NCBI RefSeq assembly: GCF_902705545.1
Contig: NZ_CACSHH010000006.1
Coordinates: forward strand, 1-42,449
Origin: Chlamydia sp. 17-3921
Lineage (GTDB): Bacteria; Chlamydiota; Chlamydiia; Chlamydiales; Chlamydiaceae
Direction of reading: 5' to 3'
Length of the DNA stretch: 42,449 bases
Below the pieces are notes generated by a model. The model was not told the DNA's origin. It was given only the letters and a program-made list of their open reading frames with translations, and searched no databases. Both the position numbers and the translations under genes were made by a program. Below, piece after piece: positions 31,692-40,394 of the stretch. Position 1 is the stretch's first letter. Every line of letters starts with the position of its first letter.

Positions 31692-31746
31692 ACTCACCTC
31701 TAAAGATTATGCTTAATATCTTTTCTTTTTGTGCTCGCTATATTTT

Positions 31747-31790
31747 CTTGTTTTCTGGCGGCACCCACGTCCAAGTTAAAGCCAGACAAG
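31747..31790 (-). promoter_or_regulatory. Stem-loop in the ompA mRNA leader
   Basis: On the minus strand CTTGT and CTGGC (31790-31781) pair with GCCAG and ACAAG (31759-31755, 31751-31747), with a 3-base bulge and a 21-base loop, about 55 bases before the ATG. The same leader sequence, as far as I remember it, is present upstream of ompA in C. psittaci relatives, so the structure appears conserved. It could stabilise the abundant ompA mRNA. Confidence 0.55.
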
Positions 31791-31895
31791 ATATCCTGTT
31801 AGGCAACTAATGACTTTTAGGAGAGTCTTGCAAGTGAAAACAGCCTTAAGCATGAACATACAGCTCATTAATCGAAAACATAACAAACTTTTCTT

Positions 31896-31901
31896 ATTAT
31901 A
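31896..31901 (-). promoter_or_regulatory. Candidate ompA -10 element
   Basis: A perfect TATAAT on the minus strand. The corresponding -35 position, 17 bases upstream, is CTCTTT, a poor match. A start near 31889 would give a leader of about 200 bases. Chlamydial ompA is known to have long leaders and tandem promoters. Confidence 0.35.
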
Positions 31902-32211
31902 GTAAAGACGATAAGAGAAAAGAGTGTTTTCAGACATCATTTTCGGACAAGAATTTCTAAGAATAGCTATTTAAGAATACGCAATTTTTTGTACACGATT
32001 TTTATATATACCTTGGCCTAAGTTAGAAATCACTTTAAGGAGTCTTTTTTAGAAGGTTTCTTCTTATTAGATTTTTTAGTGTTTTTATTTTTATTTGAAA
32101 TCGTTTTGTCGATAGCAAATGTGTTCACATATTTCAATTTTCTTTCAGAATTTAATTTATAAAAGCTTCCTATTAGATCTCTAAAGTTTTAGTAAGGCGA
32201 AGAGGCTTATC

Positions 32212-35200
32212 TTGCCAGACAAAAATTTAGTTCATAATATCGGTTTTATGAAATCGCTAAAAAAGAGTTCTAAACGCCTTACAGTTTCTGAAAAGACGAA
32301 TAAACTTTTGTCTGGAATTATCGTAGCTTTGGCTGTTATCGTGCTGCGTTTATGGCATCTTGCTGTAATAGAGCATGATCAGAAACTAGAAGAGGCTTTC
32401 AAACCTCAAAAAAGGGTAATTCCTGAATATGTTGAAAGAGCTACGATTTGTGATCGCTTTGGGAAAATCTTAGCAACTAATCAACTGCAGTATGATGTCA
32501 GTATTGCCTATAGTGCGATTCGGGAGATACCTTCTCGTGCTTGGCGAGAGAATAGTCAAGGAATTAAAGAGCTAATCCCCGTTCGCAAATACTATATTCG
32601 GCGTTTAGCAGAACTTCTTTCCCGGGAATTACATCTAGATCAAGATTTTATTGAAGATGTTATTCACTCAAAAGCTTCTGTTTTGGGTGTTGTGCCCTAT
32701 CTTTTACAATCAAATATTTCTGAGCAGGTATATTTAAAACTTAAGATGATAGCAAAAGATTGGCCAGGTCTACATGTTGATTCTGTTGTGCGTCGTTACT
32801 ATCCTCAAGGGAAAATTGCTGCAGATGTTATTGGTTATGTTGGGCCGATTAATACAGGGGAATACAAAAGAATCACCCAGGAACTGAGTAAGTTACGCGA
32901 GTGTATACGTGCTTATGAAGAAGGGGAGAATCCTAATTTTCCAGAGGGTTTAGCTAGTATCGATCAAGTTCGAGCTTTACTCGAGTCTTTGGAAAACAGA
33001 GCGTATAGTTTGAATGCTTTAGTCGGAAAGTCTGGAATAGAAGCTCTTTATGATAGTCAGTTACGGGGAAAAATAGGAAAAAGTACTGTTTTAGTAGATC
33101 GAAGAGGCAACTTTATTCAAGACGTAGAAGAGGCTGTTCCTGTAGTTCCAGGAACAAGACTCCAGCTTTCTTTATCGGCTGATTTGCAGGCATTTGCAGA
33201 AAAATTACTTTTAGAGCATGAGCAGGCAGAATCTTTTCGTAGTGTGAATTCTATGAAAAAGAGGGAGTTATTACCACCTCTATTTCCTTGGATAAAAGGT
33301 GGAGCTATTATAGCTCTTAATCCTAATAATGGAGAGATTTTAGCAATGGCTTCCTCTCCTCGTTATTGTAATAATGACTTTGTAAAAATGCGAGTAGCAG
33401 AGGATCCTATAGCAACTCGTTCTGAAATTTATCGCTGGCTTGAAGGAAAAGAACATATTGCTGAGCTCTATGATAGAAAAACTTCTCTGCGGAGAGAACG
33501 GAAAGATTTTTCAAGTGGAGAAAATTTTGATGAACAGCTATCTCTAACTTTTGAGAATTATCTAGATTTACTGTTTCCAAATAATTCTGTCGTGAAGCTT
33601 CTTCTAAAGAAGCAGGATACTATAGGTTCAGCTATAAGAATCCAAAATCGAGTTAACGATTTATTAACACTATTTTGCTATGACAAAAGAAAATGTTCTT
33701 GTTCTGCGATTTTTGATGTCGTTTTCCCTAGAGAAGAGGGTCATATTCTCACCAAAAAAATTACTTCTGTAAGCCAGCAAGAGTGGCTAGCACAGTGTTT
33801 GAAACAGCACTTTGCTAGTATAGAAAAAGTAAAAAAAGATCTTTTAGAAGCTTTTGAAAAGCTCCCTGCAAATTATGATAAGATCTTGTATGTAGATCTT
33901 TTACGCTTGGTTATAGATCCAACAAAAGTTAGTCCGAATTTGTTTTTAAAAATTCATAACTTATCCTTACTAGAGTTCGCTGAACTTCAGGGACGCTATA
34001 TAGCTTTGCGTGAAGCTTTTTCAAAAATTATAGAAGAAATTTTTACAGAAACTGAGTTTAAAACTTGGAGACACGAGCATTTTGCACAGTTTCTCGCAAA
34101 TAAGCGTAAGGAAGAAGAGATTAAAAAACAGCGATTTCCAACGCCTTATGTAGATTATTTAGAAAAAGAAAGAAAGAAGCAGTATTGGGCTTTTCGAAAA
34201 CAATATTTAGACTCGTTTCTTGCATACTTAATTTCTGGAGATCCCTTTAAAAAAGAATTTTTAAATCCTTATTACAATACTCTTTCTTTATGGCGAGAAG
34301 AGTTAAGTCGAGGAGCACATAAAGCATTACCTTGGTATGAGCATTATCTGTTTTTGGCAGAACATCTTACCCCTTTATCTAAAGAGCTACAGTTGTTATT
34401 TAATGCTTTTCGAGGATTTGATGATTTGCAACGACATTTGTTAGGCGAGTATCCTTTGACTATTGTTAAAAACTCACCGCAAAAAGAACAAGATTTGGCA
34501 GCTGCATTTTATCCTACTTATGGTTATGGGTATTTGCGGTCTCATTCTTTTGGTCAGGCTGCAACTTTAGGATCTATCTTCAAGTTGGTTTCTGCATATT
34601 CTGTTTTATCTCAACGATTTTTAAATATGCCTGGAGAGGAATTAACAAAATTTTTCGTGCTTATAGATAAAAATTCTTTTGGATACACAGCTTCTAAGCC
34701 TCATGTGGGTTTTTTTAAAGATGGCTCACCTATTCCTATCTTTTTCCGTGGAGGTAGTTTACCTGGAAATGATTTTTCAGGACGTGGATACATTGATATG
34801 ATCTCTGCTTTGGAAATGTCTAGTAATACTTATTTTTCTTTGCTTGTAGGTGAGTATCTTTCAGATCCAGAGGATTTGTATGATGCTGCAGTCTTGTTTG
34901 GATTTGGAGAAAAAACTGGAATAGGTTTGCCTGGAGAATATGCAGGAAAACTTCCTAAAGATATTTCCTACAATAGATCTGGGTTATACGCAACTGCAAT
35001 AGGGCAACATACGTTAGTCGTAACTCCTTTACAAGTTGCCACTATGTTGGCAGCTTTTGTGAATGGGGGGACATTGTATGTTCCTAGTTTATTACTCAGA
35101 GAAGGAAACTTACCTGTTGGTCTTTCCCCTATAAAAAAACATCAAATTTTCATGCCAGAGCCCGTCGTAAAAGTCTTAAAGCAAGGGATGCATCAAGTGA

Positions 35201-35514
35201 TTTGGGGTAATTTTGGTACAGCTCGTGCTATACGAGAACAGTTTTCCCCTGATATTTTATCTCGTATAATTGGGAAAACCAGTACAGCAGAGTCTATAAT
35301 GCGCGTAGGATTAGATCGAGAATACGGCACAATGAAAATGAAAGATGTGTGGTTTGCTGCTGTGAGTTTTACTGATCGAGAATTATCACAACCGGAGTTG
35401 GTTGTCGTTGTTTATTTACGTTTAGGAGAATTTGGAAGAGATGCTGCTCCGATTGCTGTGAGAATGATAGAAATGTGGGAAAAAATACAGAGAGGTGCAA
35501 TTTTTCTTAATTGA
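32212..35514 (+). CDS. pbpB: Giant class B penicillin-binding protein (PbpB / PBP2-like)
   Basis: A 1100-residue bitopic transpeptidase. One N-terminal membrane helix (about 33-52, LLSGIIVALAVIVLRLWHLA) leads to a dimerisation domain (ERATICDRFGKILATNQLQY ... RRYYPQGKIAADVIGYVG). The transpeptidase domain opens at GGAIIALNPNNGEILAMASS (residue 363 on). The catalytic SxxK is S788-I-F-K791, SxN is S870-S-N872, and the KTG box is K1022-T-S. About 410 residues separate the domain start from SxxK, against 60-70 in usual PBP2/PBP3, so some 350 charged helical residues are inserted. It acts in the septal/polar peptidoglycan synthesis of chlamydiae. The TTG start has GAGG six bases upstream; an ATG at 32248 without a good site is the alternative. 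Corresponds to CT682. Confidence 0.93.
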   Translation: MPDKNLVHNIGFMKSLKKSSKRLTVSEKTNKLLSGIIVALAVIVLRLWHLAVIEHDQKLEEAFKPQKRVIPEYVERATICDRFGKILATNQLQYDVSIAYSAIREIPSRAWRENSQGIKELIPVRKYYIRRLAELLSRELHLDQDFIEDVIHSKASVLGVVPYLLQSNISEQVYLKLKMIAKDWPGLHVDSVVRRYYPQGKIAADVIGYVGPINTGEYKRITQELSKLRECIRAYEEGENPNFPEGLASIDQVRALLESLENRAYSLNALVGKSGIEALYDSQLRGKIGKSTVLVDRRGNFIQDVEEAVPVVPGTRLQLSLSADLQAFAEKLLLEHEQAESFRSVNSMKKRELLPPLFPWIKGGAIIALNPNNGEILAMASSPRYCNNDFVKMRVAEDPIATRSEIYRWLEGKEHIAELYDRKTSLRRERKDFSSGENFDEQLSLTFENYLDLLFPNNSVVKLLLKKQDTIGSAIRIQNRVNDLLTLFCYDKRKCSCSAIFDVVFPREEGHILTKKITSVSQQEWLAQCLKQHFASIEKVKKDLLEAFEKLPANYDKILYVDLLRLVIDPTKVSPNLFLKIHNLSLLEFAELQGRYIALREAFSKIIEEIFTETEFKTWRHEHFAQFLANKRKEEEIKKQRFPTPYVDYLEKERKKQYWAFRKQYLDSFLAYLISGDPFKKEFLNPYYNTLSLWREELSRGAHKALPWYEHYLFLAEHLTPLSKELQLLFNAFRGFDDLQRHLLGEYPLTIVKNSPQKEQDLAAAFYPTYGYGYLRSHSFGQAATLGSIFKLVSAYSVLSQRFLNMPGEELTKFFVLIDKNSFGYTASKPHVGFFKDGSPIPIFFRGGSLPGNDFSGRGYIDMISALEMSSNTYFSLLVGEYLSDPEDLYDAAVLFGFGEKTGIGLPGEYAGKLPKDISYNRSGLYATAIGQHTLVVTPLQVATMLAAFVNGGTLYVPSLLLREGNLPVGLSPIKKHQIFMPEPVVKVLKQGMHQVIWGNFGTARAIREQFSPDILSRIIGKTSTAESIMRVGLDREYGTMKMKDVWFAAVSFTDRELSQPELVVVVYLRLGEFGRDAAPIAVRMIEMWEKIQRGAIFLN

Positions 35515-35520
35515 ATTACT

Positions 35521-35538
35521 TTTGGCACGATTTTTGCT
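35521..35538 (+). promoter_or_regulatory. Sigma-54 (RpoN) promoter of the TPR gene
   Basis: TTTTGGCACG, then ATTT, then TTGCT: an essentially perfect RpoN promoter. GG of -24 is at 35524-35525 and GC of -12 at 35536-35537, ten bases apart. The start would lie near 35549, 33 bases before the GTG at 35582 and only seven bases after the pbpB stop begins the gap. I recall the C. trachomatis CT683 promoter being reported as sigma-54 dependent. Confidence 0.85.
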
Positions 35539-35581
35539 CTTAGAAAGGTGAGTCAATGAATCGTATGCCAGGAGAAAATTC

Positions 35582-36601
35582 GTGGAAGAAGCTGCAAAAC
35601 ATCTAGCGAAAGAATTTCTTTGTTCAGGAATAAATTTTTTTTTGAGTGGAGAATATGATCATGCTGAAAAAAGATTAAAAGAAACGTTAGAGCTCGATCC
35701 TTCTGCAGCATTGGCTTATTGCTATCTAGGAATAATAGCTTTAGAGTCTGGACGAGTTCATGAAGCATTATCTTGGTGTGCAAGAGGTTTAGAAACAGAG
35801 CCAGGAGACAGCTATTTGCGTTATTGTTATGGTGCTGCTTTAGATCGAGATAATCGTTGTGAAGAAGCTATCGAACAATATCGCGCTTATGTTGCTTTAC
35901 ATCCAGATGATGTAGAGTGTTGGTTTAGTTTGGGAGGTGTATACCATCGTCTTAAACAATTTCAAGAGGCTATTAGCTGCTTTAACACGGTTCTTGAATT
36001 AGATCCTTGGAATCCTCAAAGTTTATATAACAAAGCTGTAGTCCTTTCTGATATGGCTGAAGAATCAGAAGCAATGAAAGTTTTAGAGTCTACAGTAAGT
36101 AAAAATCCTCTTTATTGGAAAGCATGGGTAAAGCTGGGATTTTTACTTTCTAAAAATAAAAAATGGAATAAAGCAACAGAAGCTTATGAGCGGGTAGTGC
36201 AACTTCGTCCTGATTTAGCAGATGGGCATTATAATTTAGGTTTGTGTTACCTCACCTTGGACAAAACGAGACTAGCTTTAAAAGCTTTTCATGAAGCTTT
36301 GTTTTTAAATGAGGAAGATGCTGACGCTCATTTTTATGTAGGACTTGCTTATATGGATTTAAAGCAGTCTTCACAAGCACATGAGGCTTTTCATCGTGCA
36401 TTATCTATTAATTTAGAACATGAGCGTTCGCATTATTTATTAGGTTATTTGTATCATATGCAAGGCCAAGGAGAAAAAGCTATTAGAGAACATAAATTCT
36501 TAGTAGAGAAAGAGTCTATTTTTGCTGCTCTTTTAGAAAAGGCGATAGCTTCGGATCCTTCTTCTTTAGAGCTGTCTCGTAAACTGGATACAATCCCTTA
36601 G
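35582..36601 (+). CDS. TPR-repeat protein (CT683-like)
   Basis: 339 residues made almost entirely of tetratricopeptide repeats, about eight of 34 residues: for example AEKRLKETLELDPSAALAYC, AISCFNTVLELDPWNPQSLY, ATEAYERVVQLRPDLADGHY and ALKAFHEALFLNEEDADAHF. There is no signal peptide or membrane helix, so it is a cytosolic protein-protein interaction scaffold with unknown partners. Translation begins at a GTG with AGGAGA seven bases upstream; ATGs nearby are out of frame. Transcription is expected from the sigma-54 promoter just upstream, linking it to the RpoN/AtoC-type regulatory pathway used in mid-to-late chlamydial development and to the 2761 gene. Confidence 0.9.
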   Translation: MEEAAKHLAKEFLCSGINFFLSGEYDHAEKRLKETLELDPSAALAYCYLGIIALESGRVHEALSWCARGLETEPGDSYLRYCYGAALDRDNRCEEAIEQYRAYVALHPDDVECWFSLGGVYHRLKQFQEAISCFNTVLELDPWNPQSLYNKAVVLSDMAEESEAMKVLESTVSKNPLYWKAWVKLGFLLSKNKKWNKATEAYERVVQLRPDLADGHYNLGLCYLTLDKTRLALKAFHEALFLNEEDADAHFYVGLAYMDLKQSSQAHEAFHRALSINLEHERSHYLLGYLYHMQGQGEKAIREHKFLVEKESIFAALLEKAIASDPSSLELSRKLDTIP

Positions 36602-36691
36602 TAAGGATTTTACTATTTTGTGTTGCGATGAGTGCGAAAAATATATTCAATATAAAAAAAAGAAGACAAAAAATACTTTTTTGTATTAGAT

Positions 36692-36719
36692 TTGACGAGT
36701 GTTAAAAAGTTTTTACACT
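36692..36719 (+). promoter_or_regulatory. Candidate sigma-66 promoter of suf with operator-like dyads
   Basis: TTGACG (36692-36697) and TACACT (36714-36719), 16-base spacer. The spacer and -10 are one dyad: AGTGT (36698-36702) with ACACT (36715-36719) around A5/T5 runs. The same ACACT is also the left arm of a second dyad ending at AGTGT (36733-36737). Three alternating half-sites about one and a half helical turns apart suggest an operator. Confidence 0.45.
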
Positions 36720-36744
36720 TTTTCTTCACAAAAGTGTGATCTCT

Positions 36745-36778
36745 AAAGGAAGAGGGGAAAAATTTCCCCTCTTCCTTT
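36745..36778 (+). promoter_or_regulatory. 16-bp perfect inverted repeat in the suf leader
   Basis: AAAGGAAGAGGGGAAA (36745-36760) and TTTCCCCTCTTCCTTT (36763-36778) with 2 bases between. It is very stable as RNA. It is followed by CCCATGGG, not a U tract, so it is a poor intrinsic terminator by the usual rule, though it may still end CT683-like transcripts. From the promoter above it would sit 20 bases into the suf mRNA, 125 bases before the ATG. Confidence 0.7.
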
Positions 36779-36901
36779 CCCATGGGCTTGATGAATAGAA
36801 CAAAAGTTCTCTTTTCAAGCCTTCTTTATTATTCGGAAAAAACGATTAATGTGTTACCTTTACCCAGTTTGCATATCTTGAAGATGAAAAACGGAAGAGC
36901 C

Positions 36902-38353
36902 ATGGATCAAGTACTAGATGCTTTTTTAGAGGAAAGAAAAGAATATCCCTATGGTTTTGTTACTCCTATAGAATCTGATGGTTTAAAAGGGCTTTCAGAA
37001 GATACTATAGAGCAAATAGTGGCTCGGCGTAATGAGCCTTCTTTCATTTTAGATTTTCGTTTAAAAGCTTTTCGATATTGGCAAAGTTTGCAAAGCCCTA
37101 CGTGGGCACGAGTACAAATGAAGCCCATTGATTATGATGATATTGCATATTTTTCTGCCCCCAAACAAAAAAATCCTATAGGAAAATTAGAAGAAGCGGA
37201 TCCAGAAATTTTAGAAACTTTTAGAAAGCTTGGTTTACCTTTAGATGAGCAAAAGCGACTTTTAAATGTTCAAAATGTTGCTGTAGATCTCGTTTTTGAC
37301 TCTGTTTCTTTAGGAACTACTTTTAAAGAGGCATTAGATAAAGCTGGGGTAATTTTTTGCTCTTTAAGCGAAGCTATACAAAAGTACCCCGATCTTATAA
37401 AAAAATATTTAGGAAGTGTTGTCTCTTATCGGGATAATTTCTTTGCCGCATTGAATGCGGCAGTGTTCAGTGATGGATCCTTTGTTTATGTTCCTAAGGG
37501 AGTTCGTTGTCCCATGGATATTTCAACATATTTTAGGATTAATAATAAAGAAGCGGGTCAGTTTGAGCGTACTTTGATCATCGTTGAGGATGGTGGTTAT
37601 GTAAGTTATCTAGAAGGATGCACGGCTCCTGCCTTTTCTTCTCATCAGCTTCATGCTGCTGTTGTAGAACTAGTAGCAAAAAATCACTCGGTTATATGTT
37701 ATTCTACGGTTCAAAATTGGTATACTGGAGATAAGAAAACAGGAGCAGGTGGTATTTACAACTTTGTAACAAAAAGAGGGTTGTGTGCAGGACGCCAATC
37801 TAAGATTTCTTGGTCTCAAGTTGAAGTCGGAGCCGCCATTACTTGGAAGTATCCTAGTTGTATCTTAAAGGGGGATGAGAGCGTCGGAGAGTTTTATTCT
37901 ATAGCTCTTACGAATGGTAAGATGCAGGCGGATACGGGTACGAAAATGATTCATATTGGATCTAAAACTTCTTCTACTATTGTATCTAAAGGAATTTCTT
38001 CTGATTGTTCTCATAATACATTTAGAAGTTTAGTTTCTATGAGTGACAAAGCTGAGAAAAGCCGTAATTATACGCAATGTGATTCCATGCTTATAGGGAA
38101 ATCTTGTGGAGCCTATACTGATCCCAAAATTGTAGTAGGGAACTCTTCTTCTTCTGTGGAGCATGAGGCCACCACATCAAAATTGCGAGAAGATCAGTTG
38201 TTATATTTGCGTAGTCGGGGATTAAGTACAGAAGAAGCTGTTAGTTTAGTTGTACATGGGTTTTGTAGAGAAATCATAGAGCAATTGCCCCTAGAATTTG
38301 CTCAAGAAGCGTCTAAGCTTTTGTTTGTTAAGTTAGAAAATAGCGTAGGTTAA
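36902..38353 (+). CDS. sufB: Fe-S cluster assembly scaffold SufB
   Basis: A 483-residue scaffold subunit of the SufBC2D complex. Recognisable segments are [76 protein letters not shown] and [20 protein letters not shown]. The [20 protein letters not shown] segment near the C-terminus is shared with SufD. The frame is open from an ATG at 36782, but I choose the ATG at 36902 because GGAAGAG lies just upstream and the protein from there ([20 protein letters not shown]) begins like other SufB. First gene of sufBCDS; sufC follows after four bases. Chlamydiae lack the Isc system as far as I know, so this operon is their main Fe-S pathway. Corresponds to CT684. Confidence 0.94.
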   Translation: MDQVLDAFLEERKEYPYGFVTPIESDGLKGLSEDTIEQIVARRNEPSFILDFRLKAFRYWQSLQSPTWARVQMKPIDYDDIAYFSAPKQKNPIGKLEEADPEILETFRKLGLPLDEQKRLLNVQNVAVDLVFDSVSLGTTFKEALDKAGVIFCSLSEAIQKYPDLIKKYLGSVVSYRDNFFAALNAAVFSDGSFVYVPKGVRCPMDISTYFRINNKEAGQFERTLIIVEDGGYVSYLEGCTAPAFSSHQLHAAVVELVAKNHSVICYSTVQNWYTGDKKTGAGGIYNFVTKRGLCAGRQSKISWSQVEVGAAITWKYPSCILKGDESVGEFYSIALTNGKMQADTGTKMIHIGSKTSSTIVSKGISSDCSHNTFRSLVSMSDKAEKSRNYTQCDSMLIGKSCGAYTDPKIVVGNSSSSVEHEATTSKLREDQLLYLRSRGLSTEEAVSLVVHGFCREIIEQLPLEFAQEASKLLFVKLENSVG

Positions 38354-38357
38354 TACA

Positions 38358-39125
38358 ATGTTACGTATAGAAAATCTGCATGTAAATTGTGATGATGTAA
38401 AAATTTTAGATGATCTAAATCTTCATATTAATTCTGGAGAGCTGCATGTAATTATGGGGCCTAATGGAGCAGGAAAATCAACTTTGGCAAAAGTTTTATC
38501 TGGAGACGAGAGTGTCTTTGTTTCTTCAGGGCGCGTCAGCTTATGTGATCAGGATGTGCTTACTATGACTCCAGAAGCTCGCGCACAAGCTGGTTTATTT
38601 ATCGGATTTCAGCACCCCCCAGAAATTCCTGGTGTGAATAATAAGATGTTTTTACGAGATGCATATAATGCATGTCGTCGTTCTCTTCAGGTGGAAGAAA
38701 TTTCAAAAGATGAGTTTGATGCTCTACTTTCTACTATTATAGATACATATGAATTCGATACTATCAATGATTTTTTAGATAGAAATGTAAATGAAGGTTT
38801 TTCAGGCGGAGAAAGAAAAAAAAATGAACTTTGCCAAATGTTAGTCTTAGAGCCAAAAATGGTTCTTCTTGATGAACTAGATTCAGGTTTAGATGTTGAT
38901 GCTTTACGCTTAATTTGTAGAACTTTAGAGAGGTATCGTGATTTACATCCAGATGCTTCGATATGCATAGTTACACATAATCCACAACTGGGGAACCTTT
39001 TACAACCAAAGTTTGTTCATGTTCTTTTAGATGGTAGAATAGTGTTTTCTGGAGATGTCTCTTTGATGCATGATCTTGAAAGTAAAAGTTACCAAGAAGT
39101 CATAGGCTCAGTTCTCCGAGGATAA
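38358..39125 (+). CDS. sufC: Fe-S cluster assembly ATPase SufC
   Basis: A 255-residue ABC-type ATPase that drives conformational change of SufB-SufD during cluster assembly. Walker A is GPNGAGKST (34-42). The Q-loop region is GLFIGFQHPPEIPGVNNKMF, typical of SufC. The signature is FSGGERKKNELCQML, Walker B is KMVLLDELDSGLDVDAL, and the H-loop is VTHNPQL. No membrane partner is encoded, as expected. It starts four bases after sufB and ends one base before sufD, so the three are tightly coupled. Corresponds to CT685. Confidence 0.96.
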   Translation: MLRIENLHVNCDDVKILDDLNLHINSGELHVIMGPNGAGKSTLAKVLSGDESVFVSSGRVSLCDQDVLTMTPEARAQAGLFIGFQHPPEIPGVNNKMFLRDAYNACRRSLQVEEISKDEFDALLSTIIDTYEFDTINDFLDRNVNEGFSGGERKKNELCQMLVLEPKMVLLDELDSGLDVDALRLICRTLERYRDLHPDASICIVTHNPQLGNLLQPKFVHVLLDGRIVFSGDVSLMHDLESKSYQEVIGSVLRG

Positions 39126-39126
39126 T

Positions 39127-40365
39127 ATGTTAGCTTTTGTAGAAAATTTTTCTTCGATAATTCCTGGTTCCTCTGTACATAAAGCTGTACAAGAGTGTTA
39201 TGAATTGCATAGTCAAAACGAGTCTTTTAGAGAGATTTTTCGTAATTTTTCTTGGATAAAAGATCTTGCAGAAGCTCCAGAGAACTATGGGTATGCCCAT
39301 GGAAGTTCTGAGATGATGAAGCAACAATTATTGCATAAGCACTCGCTAGCTTTTGAATGTGTCTTAATTAATGGAAAATTTGAGCCCTCCCTTTCTCAGT
39401 TACCAGAAGGTGTTTTTGCTTATCCTTTAGAAGAAGCTAGCTCTTCTTTTTCTACATTTATGAGACAATTTAATGTGGAAGAGCACCCTTTAGCATTTAT
39501 AAATGCTGAAGGCTCCCTTCAAGGAGGAGTAGTTTTTTACATCCCTGAGGGAGAAATTATAGATGAACAAATTTTTATCCGTCATATTACATTTCCTTCG
39601 GCTGGAAAACAAAAAATTCTCTTTTTACCTAAAATTATTATCGTTTTAGGTTGTAAAGCTTGTGCTCGTATTCATGTTTCTCATCATGTAGAGTCAGATA
39701 ATAGAACTCCAAGAGAAACCATAGTTAATGGTGTAACAGAGGTTTTTGTCTCAAAAAACGCCGAAATTATTCTATCCATGGCATCAGAGTATGCGAAAGA
39801 AGATCAATTTTGTTGGTCTCATATAGCGACTATTGAAGAACAAGGATCCTGTATGATCATGGAGAATTTGCTAAAAGATATTTCCGGTTCCGGTTTATTT
39901 AACAATACATTTTATATGGTAGGAGATCAGGCTCACTCAGAGTCTTTAGTAACAATTAAATCCCCGAAAAAGACGTGGGTAAAAAATCTTATGTATCATG
40001 ATGCTATAGAGACAACTTCACGACAAAACATTAAGTCGATACTGTGTTCTGGTGAATTTTTCTTTGAGGGTAGTATATCAATAACCCCACAAGGAAAGCT
40101 ATCCGATGCTTATCAAAAACATGATACTCTTTTGCTTAGTGATTCTGCAAAAGTTTCAACATTTCCTCGTTTAGAAATTCTAACAGATGATGTTAAAGCT
40201 TCTCATGGTGCAACTGTAGGTCCTTTGGATCCTAATCAGATATTTTATATGCGTTCTCGAGGAATGACTTTAGAAGAAGCTCAAGCTAAGCTTATTAAAG
40301 GATTTTTTGCTGCCCAACCTCCTGTGGATGCATTTCCTCAACTTTCTACTTTGTTTAATTTTTGA
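39127..40365 (+). CDS. sufD: Fe-S cluster assembly protein SufD
   Basis: A 412-residue SufD, paralogue of SufB sharing its right-handed beta-helix core. It has IYIPEG-like VVFYIPEGEIIDEQIFIRHI, FLPKIIIVLGCKACARIHVS, QKHDTLLLSDSAKVSTFPRL, EILTDDVKASHGATVGPLDP and the closing YMRSRGMTLEEAQAKLIKGF. The DDVKASHGATVG segment carries the His that, in E. coli SufD, lies at the SufB interface where the cluster forms. Two bases separate its start from the sufC stop. Corresponds to CT686. Confidence 0.93.
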   Translation: MLAFVENFSSIIPGSSVHKAVQECYELHSQNESFREIFRNFSWIKDLAEAPENYGYAHGSSEMMKQQLLHKHSLAFECVLINGKFEPSLSQLPEGVFAYPLEEASSSFSTFMRQFNVEEHPLAFINAEGSLQGGVVFYIPEGEIIDEQIFIRHITFPSAGKQKILFLPKIIIVLGCKACARIHVSHHVESDNRTPRETIVNGVTEVFVSKNAEIILSMASEYAKEDQFCWSHIATIEEQGSCMIMENLLKDISGSGLFNNTFYMVGDQAHSESLVTIKSPKKTWVKNLMYHDAIETTSRQNIKSILCSGEFFFEGSISITPQGKLSDAYQKHDTLLLSDSAKVSTFPRLEILTDDVKASHGATVGPLDPNQIFYMRSRGMTLEEAQAKLIKGFFAAQPPVDAFPQLSTLFNF

Positions 40366-40394
40366 ATAATTAGAAAAAACTAGATCTGGTTTTT

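Larger units (their letters stand above)
31692..32211. other. Regulatory intergenic region ompA / pbpB
   Basis: 520 bases between two divergent genes. The left third is the ompA leader with a stem-loop (31747-31790) and a TATAAT -10 (31896-31901, minus strand). The right two-thirds is AT-rich and must hold the pbpB promoter, which I cannot place. No reading frame or RNA gene is recognised. GAGG at 32202-32205 is the ribosome site supporting the pbpB TTG start. Confidence 0.6.
36602..36901. other. Dyad-rich intergenic region before sufB
   Basis: 300 bases if sufB starts at 36902. It contains, in order, dyad ACAAAAAA/TTTTTTGT (36666-36684), a promoter-like pair (36692-36719), dyad AGTGT(T)AAAAA/TTTTTACACT (36698-36719), dyad ACACTTTT/AAAAGTGT (36715-36737), and a 16-bp perfect hairpin (36745-36778). 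The frame is open from 36782, but the extra 40 residues look unlike SufB. Confidence 0.65.

Noticed and set aside
31692..31697. GTG two codons upstream of the ompA ATG as the start
   Set aside because: It lies within the Shine-Dalgarno region, and the ATG gives the standard MKKLLKSAL signal peptide.
36782..36901. 40-residue N-terminal extension of SufB
   Set aside because: The extension is hydrophobic and unlike SufB. The ATG at 36902 has a ribosome site and the family N-terminus.
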